From Herbaspirillum sp. RTI4 (GTDB lineage Bacteria > Pseudomonadota > Gammaproteobacteria > Burkholderiales > Burkholderiaceae_D), in the NCBI RefSeq assembly GCF_034313965.1, contig NZ_JAVIWQ010000002.1:2108001-2172000 (forward strand): a stretch of DNA of 64,000 bases, read 5' to 3'. The notes under the pieces were generated by a model. The model was given only the letters and a program-made list of their open reading frames with translations. It had not been told where the DNA came from and searched no databases. This document shows, piece by piece, positions 59,774-64,000 of the stretch (positions within the stretch are counted from its first letter, which is position 1; every line of letters starts with the position of its first letter). The position numbers and the translations under genes were made by a program.

Positions 59774-59984
59774 TTGAATGTGTTGCCGTAAAAATTTCGC
59801 GGCAACTCAAGCGAAGCCGAATCATACGAGCTATGCGGGAAGAGGTCAATCGGAGATTGCGTGGTGGGGTATGTATTTATTGTCTTGGTGGCAAGAACCG
59901 CCTCGGTCGCTTTCGCGGTATTGGTACAATACTGCGCAGAGCCTTGCATTTCCACTCGATTTTTGGCATCCATTAAGGAGCATC

Positions 59985-60185
59985 ATGAAATTCAAATTTT
60001 TGTCACTGCTGGTTTTGGTGAGCGTTTGTGCGGCTGCAAATGCTGGCTCTGCACCATGGTATCGCTGGAAGAACATAGTCGATAAGACACTTACCTGCGC
60101 TCAAATCACGCCGGGCAGCGCCTGGGAGTCCGAGAGCGGTCCCTATATGGAAAGCGCATGCCGAAAGTTGGGTAAGCCTGCCTGA
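59985..60185 (+). CDS. Small secreted protein of unknown function
   Basis: This 66-residue protein starts at ATG 59985 with a strong AAGGAG site 4 bases upstream (59975-59980). The signal peptide is residues 1-20 (MKFKFLSLLVLVSVCAAANA). The mature part of about 46 residues begins GSAPWYRWKN and has two cysteines (TCAQITPG and SACRK) that could form one disulfide, with a SESGPY segment between. I recall similar APWYRW-type small proteins in Burkholderiales, without known function. It lies between the two tRNA-Leu copies on the opposite strand. Confidence 0.75.
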   Translation: MKFKFLSLLVLVSVCAAANAGSAPWYRWKNIVDKTLTCAQITPGSAWESESGPYMESACRKLGKPA

Positions 60186-60256
60186 TCACCCAACCGGCAC
60201 CCACTCGGCCAAAGGTGTGTTGGCATTTTTTAGATGATGGGATCATCAAAAACGAA

Positions 60257-60287
60257 AAAGGCCGGTTGATCAAATCAACCGGCCTTT
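60257..60287. terminator. Bidirectional terminator next to tRNA-Leu copy 2
   Basis: The same 14-bp stem as in copy 1 (60257-60270 with 60274-60287). It can also end the transcript of the small secreted protein gene. Confidence 0.85.
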
Positions 60288-60294
60288 CGTATTC

Positions 60295-60379
60295 TGGTGC
60301 CCACGGAGGGACTCGAACCCCCACACCCTAAGGCACATGGACCTGAACCATGCGCGTCTACCAATTCCGCCACGTGGGC
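60295..60379 (-). tRNA. tRNA-Leu (anticodon CAG), second copy
   Basis: Base-for-base the same as 59689-59773, with encoded CCA, anticodon CAG and long variable arm. Each copy has its own terminator. Confidence 0.96.
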
Positions 60380-60380
60380 T

Positions 60381-60698
60381 ATTACGTGAAGGACGCGATT
60401 TTAACTGATGTGGATGGAATGTCAAGCTGTTATCGACAAAGTTCGGCATTTATTTTTTTAGAGAAGCGCTGATTTGTCATCGATTAGGCAAATGTTGCTG
60501 CAGTCCGGTACACTGACGAGCTATGGGATCGAAATCCAGCTTTCAGCTACTATGCATCATGACGCAAACGTCCCGGCGGTCGCGTAGAGAAGTTTATGAC
60601 GCAGGCTTACTCGCTGCGGCGCAAGGTGCAAATGCACAAGCCGCCGTCTCATTTCCAGCTGATTTGCAGCTGACTAACAATAACTCGCAGAAACCCTT
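60381..60698 (+). promoter_or_regulatory. Upstream region of rnr
   Basis: This 318-base region has no gene and must contain promoters for rnr (plus) and tRNA-Leu copy 2 (minus). Apart from an AT-rich part near 60440-60480 I see no conserved structure. Confidence 0.4.
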
Positions 60699-63122
60699 TT
60701 GAGCCAATACTCTTACACCATCCCCAGCCGCGAAGAAATTCTTGGCCTCCTGCGCACCTCGTCCGAGCCGCAAAACATCACTGCACTGACTGCCGCGCTA
60801 AGCGTCAAACCCGAAGAAATGGATGGTTTGACTCGTCGCCTCAATGCAATGGAGCGCGATGGCCAGATCAAACTCGACCGGGCTGGCAATTATCAATTAA
60901 CGAATTCCCCCAATTTCGTCGAAGGCCGCGTTAGCAGTCATCGCGACGGCTACGGATTCCTGATCCCCGACGACGCCAGTGCGGATCTGTTCCTGCCGGA
61001 AAAAGAAATGCAAAAGGTCATGCACGGCGATCGCGTCAAAGCGCGCCTGATCGGCACCGACCGCCGCGGTCGTCCTGAAGGCACCATTGTTGAAGTCGTC
61101 ACACGGGCCAATACCCATGTCATCGGACGCCTGCTTAATGAAAACGGTGTCTGGATTGTCGCCCCGGAAGATAAGCGCATCGGCCACGATGTCCTGCTGG
61201 CGGGGCCTCCGGGCAAGGCCAAGGTAGGGCAGGTAGTCAGCGTGCAACTGACGGAGCAACCGTCGCGCTATACGCAGCCGGTAGGGAAAATTGTCGAGGT
61301 CCTGGGTGACATCGATGATCCCGGAATGGAAATTGAAATCGCCGTGCGCAAATACGGCGTACCGCACGAATTCTCCGATGCCGCACAAAAACTCTCGGCC
61401 AAACTACCGAAGGAAGTCCGTGCCGCTGATTTGCAGGAACGCGTTGATTTGCGCGACGTGCCGCTGGTCACGATCGACGGTGAAGACGCCCGCGACTTCG
61501 ATGATGCGGTCTACTGCGAACCGGTCAAGATCGGTCGCGCTAACGGTTACCGTCTGATTGTCGCTATTGCCGACGTCAGTCACTATGTCAAACCCAACGA
61601 TGCTCTCGATGTCGATGCACTGGAACGCAGCACCTCGGTGTATTTCCCGCGTCGTGTGATTCCGATGTTGCCGGAAAAACTGTCCAACGGACTATGTTCG
61701 CTCAATCCCGGCGTGGATCGCCTGACGCTGGTATGCGATGCCGTCATCACCGCCAAGGGCGACATCAAGGCCTACCAGTTCTATCCGGCAGTGATTCACT
61801 CCGCCGCACGTCTGACCTACACCGAAGTTGCCGCCGTCCTTTCCAACACCAAGGGACCGGAAGCCGCCAAGCGCCCCGGTCTGGTGCCGCATCTGCTGAA
61901 CCTGCATGCCGTGTTTCAGGCCCTGTTGCTGGCACGTCACGCGCGTGGAGCGATTGACTTTGAAACCACCGAAACCTACATCGTCTGCGATGCCGCAGGC
62001 AAGATTGAAAAAATCCTGCCGCGTACCCGTAACGACGCTCATCGTCTGATCGAAGAGTGCATGTTGGCCGCCAATGTCTGCGCTGCCGACTTGCTGGCGC
62101 GTAACAAGCATCACGGTTTGTATCGCGTGCATGCCGGCCCGACCAAGGAAAAGCTGACGCAATTGCGGACTTTCCTCAAACAGATCGGCCTCAATCTGGG
62201 CGGCGGCGACAAGCCGGCTGCCTCCGATTACGCCGAACTGATGCCGAAAATCAAAGCGCGGCCGGATGCCTTGCTAGTACAGACCATGCTGCTGCGTTCC
62301 ATGCAGCAGGCCGTCTATAGTCCCGATAATATCGGTCACTTCGGTTTGTCGTACGACGCTTACGCCCATTTCACCAGCCCGATTCGTCGCTACCCCGATC
62401 TGCTGACGCACCGCGCCATCAAGGCCATCCTGCAAGGCAAGCGTTACGAGCCAAAGGGCATGGACACGTCGTCGCTCAACACCTTGCTGTCACCTGCAGC
62501 GCGCAGGAAGCAAGCGGAAGACAAAGCGGCTGGCAATGAACGCAAGGAAGGCGGCTCCGCCATATGGGAAGCGCTGGGCGTGCATTGCTCGGCCAACGAA
62601 AGGCGTGCCGATGAAGCTTCGCGCGATGTCGAAGCCTGGCTCAAGTGCTATTTCATCCGCGACAAACTGGGCGAAGAATTCACCGGTACCATTTCCAGCG
62701 TCGCCACTTTCGGTATTTTCGTGCAGCTCGATACCTTGTTCATCGAGGGCTTGGTACACGTGACCGAGCTGGGTGCTGATTACTTCCAGTACGACGAAGC
62801 CCGCCACGAATTGCGCGGCGAGCGCACGGGGATTCGCTATCAGTTGACCGACCGCGTGACGGTGCAGGTCAGCCGGGTCGATCTCGATGCACGCAAAATC
62901 GATTTGCGTCTGGTCACCGAACCCGGCATTCATACCGTGCTGAAAAATGAATCACGGCGTGCTGATTCGGAAAAAGGCGGTCGCGGCGCTCCCCGTAATA
63001 CCACAGAAAAACCGGGTAAAGCGGCGACCAAGGCCAAGCCCGAAAGCGTTAAAGTCAAGGCAGCGACGGGAGAGAAAAAACGCAGCGGCAAAGGTTTTTC
63101 TCGCCCGAGCAAAAAACGCTAA
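60699..63122 (+). CDS. rnr: Ribonuclease R
   Basis: This is a 3'-5' exoribonuclease of 807 residues. An N-terminal winged-helix region (about 8-70) and two cold-shock domains (about 75-240) come first. The RNB catalytic domain has the metal aspartates in DGEDARDFDDAVY (about 263-275). An S1 domain (about 660-745) is followed by a long Lys/Arg/Ala-rich tail. The start is a TTG at 60699, chosen because SQYSYTIPSREEILGLL matches the family. The binding site is weak. rnr followed by rlmB is a conserved pair. Confidence 0.95.
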   Translation: MSQYSYTIPSREEILGLLRTSSEPQNITALTAALSVKPEEMDGLTRRLNAMERDGQIKLDRAGNYQLTNSPNFVEGRVSSHRDGYGFLIPDDASADLFLPEKEMQKVMHGDRVKARLIGTDRRGRPEGTIVEVVTRANTHVIGRLLNENGVWIVAPEDKRIGHDVLLAGPPGKAKVGQVVSVQLTEQPSRYTQPVGKIVEVLGDIDDPGMEIEIAVRKYGVPHEFSDAAQKLSAKLPKEVRAADLQERVDLRDVPLVTIDGEDARDFDDAVYCEPVKIGRANGYRLIVAIADVSHYVKPNDALDVDALERSTSVYFPRRVIPMLPEKLSNGLCSLNPGVDRLTLVCDAVITAKGDIKAYQFYPAVIHSAARLTYTEVAAVLSNTKGPEAAKRPGLVPHLLNLHAVFQALLLARHARGAIDFETTETYIVCDAAGKIEKILPRTRNDAHRLIEECMLAANVCAADLLARNKHHGLYRVHAGPTKEKLTQLRTFLKQIGLNLGGGDKPAASDYAELMPKIKARPDALLVQTMLLRSMQQAVYSPDNIGHFGLSYDAYAHFTSPIRRYPDLLTHRAIKAILQGKRYEPKGMDTSSLNTLLSPAARRKQAEDKAAGNERKEGGSAIWEALGVHCSANERRADEASRDVEAWLKCYFIRDKLGEEFTGTISSVATFGIFVQLDTLFIEGLVHVTELGADYFQYDEARHELRGERTGIRYQLTDRVTVQVSRVDLDARKIDLRLVTEPGIHTVLKNESRRADSEKGGRGAPRNTTEKPGKAATKAKPESVKVKAATGEKKRSGKGFSRPSKKR

Positions 63123-63305
63123 GACCGCTTACCGTCGGGAAGGCTTGCCGTGTAACTCCTTATGAGGTGCGTAGCAGGCATTTCCTGCTTCCGGCGTCAG
63201 GCATCCTCTCTCTATTTCAACGGCACTGGCAGCGACTTCGTTGCCGTGCCGATATCGAACCATCAGCGGCGTTTTGCGTCTGCTGCAACAAAATAAAGTC
63301 AGATC

Positions 63306-64000
63306 ATGAAAAGTAAAATAGTCTTCGGTTTCCATGCAGTGACAGCGCGTTTGCGCCATGAAGCTTCCAGTGTGGAAGAAATTTATGTTGACGCCGATCG
63401 CACCGATCGCCGCATGCTGGAATTGATCAGTGTCGCCAAGTCTTTCGGCGTGCGCATCATCATGGCCGACGACCAGCGCCTCTCAAATATCGTCGGTACC
63501 CGTCGCCATCAGGGCGTGGTTGCCAAAGCAGGTGAGTTGTCGCTGGCGCGCAATCTGGACGAGTTGCTCGATGCGATTGACGGCCCACCGTTATTGCTGG
63601 TGCTCGACGGCATTACCGATCCGCATAATCTGGGTGCCTGTCTGCGCGTGGCCGATGGTGCTGGCGCGCATGCCGTGATTGCGCCTAAGGATCGCGCTGT
63701 CGGACTCAACGCCACCGCCGCCAAGGTTGCCAGTGGCGCAGCCGAAACGGTGCCTTACATCACCGTAACCAATCTGGCGCGCACGCTGCGCGAACTCAAA
63801 GAGCGCGACATCTGGCTCATCGGCATGACTGACGATGGCGAAAAGGGCTTGTATGAAGCCGAATTCAGCGGACCAGCGGCCTTGGTCATGGGTTCAGAAG
63901 GCGAGGGCATGCGCCGCCTGACGCGCGAAACTTGCGATGTGTTAGTCAGCATCCCGATGTTTGGCGCGGTGGAAAGCCTGAACGTCTCGGTGGCTTCCGG
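63306..64000 (+). CDS. rlmB: 23S rRNA (guanosine(2251)-2'-O)-methyltransferase, 3' end cut off
   Basis: The ATG at 63306 opens a SpoU/TrmH-type methyltransferase whose frame runs off the window after about 231 residues; the family has about 245. The N-terminal RNA-binding domain ([13 protein letters not shown]) is followed by the SPOUT domain motifs [33 protein letters not shown] and the final [19 protein letters not shown]. These fit RlmB, which methylates G2251. The 183-base gap after rnr shows no gene. Confidence 0.95.
   Translation, partial: MKSKIVFGFHAVTARLRHEASSVEEIYVDADRTDRRMLELISVAKSFGVRIIMADDQRLSNIVGTRRHQGVVAKAGELSLARNLDELLDAIDGPPLLLVLDGITDPHNLGACLRVADGAGAHAVIAPKDRAVGLNATAAKVASGAAETVPYITVTNLARTLRELKERDIWLIGMTDDGEKGLYEAEFSGPAALVMGSEGEGMRRLTRETCDVLVSIPMFGAVESLNVSVAS

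Larger units (their letters stand above)
59645..59774. repeat. 130-bp direct repeat, copy 1 (terminator plus tRNA-Leu)
   Basis: This copy is identical to 60251-60380 except for T59688 versus C60294. It contains a whole tRNA-Leu gene and its terminator. The offset between copies is 606 bases. Confidence 0.95.
60251..60380. repeat. 130-bp direct repeat, copy 2 (terminator plus tRNA-Leu)
   Basis: The second copy of 59645-59774, 129 of 130 bases identical, in the same orientation. Confidence 0.95.

Overview
The window reads as a single chromosomal stretch of a betaproteobacterium, most likely of the family Oxalobacteraceae (Herminiimonas/Janthinobacterium-like). This rests on remembered gene order and family content: phaB-phaR, a Burkholderiales-type DUF2863 protein, a sucA leader resembling the Burkholderiales sucA RNA motif, and the housekeeping run ndk-rlmN-pilW-rodZ-ispG-hisS-yfgM-bamB-der-hfq-hflX-hflK-hflC-hisZ-purA. 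No phage, transposase, plasmid or CRISPR feature is visible, and almost every base belongs to a compact core genome.

Layout. 1-4.4 kb: end of phaB, the PHA regulator phaR, rimO, a small secreted protein and a cystathionine beta-lyase-like gene. 4.4-12.8 kb: a motility and chemotaxis island (flhD, flhC, a membrane-anchored methyltransferase, motA, motB, a CheZ-like protein, cheY, cheA, cheW) closed by a strong terminator, then a GAF-GGDEF diguanylate cyclase. 14-21 kb, minus strand: mdh, a CitE-like lyase, an MliC-like secreted protein and acnA as a probable operon, followed by a DUF2863 gene. 21.3-33.4 kb, plus strand: a GntR/HutC regulator, sdhCDAB, sdhE, gltA, sucA, sucB and lpdA. Together with mdh and acnA this puts most of the TCA cycle in one 18-kb block around a GntR regulator whose upstream region holds a 12-bp perfect palindrome.

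33.6-43 kb: zapE, a secreted coiled-coil protein, a YdcH-like protein, a DinG-family helicase, surE-pcm-nlpD, rlmD (directly after nlpD, with no rpoS) and a minus-strand BAX-inhibitor-like membrane protein. 43.2-59.6 kb: the conserved ndk to purA run plus a phosphoribosyltransferase, with a shortened pilW. 59.6-60.4 kb: two tRNA-Leu(CAG) genes inside near-identical 130-bp direct repeats, flanking a small secreted protein gene. 60.7-64 kb: rnr and the truncated start of rlmB.

The most unusual items are the FAM173-like, membrane-anchored methyltransferase between the flagellar master regulator and the stator genes; the tRNA-Leu duplication around a 66-residue secreted protein; the structured leaders of flhDC and sucA; the 18-residue triple repeat in CheA; the CheZ-like protein with a conserved DxxxQ motif; the half-length PilW; and the absence of rpoS from its usual place after nlpD.
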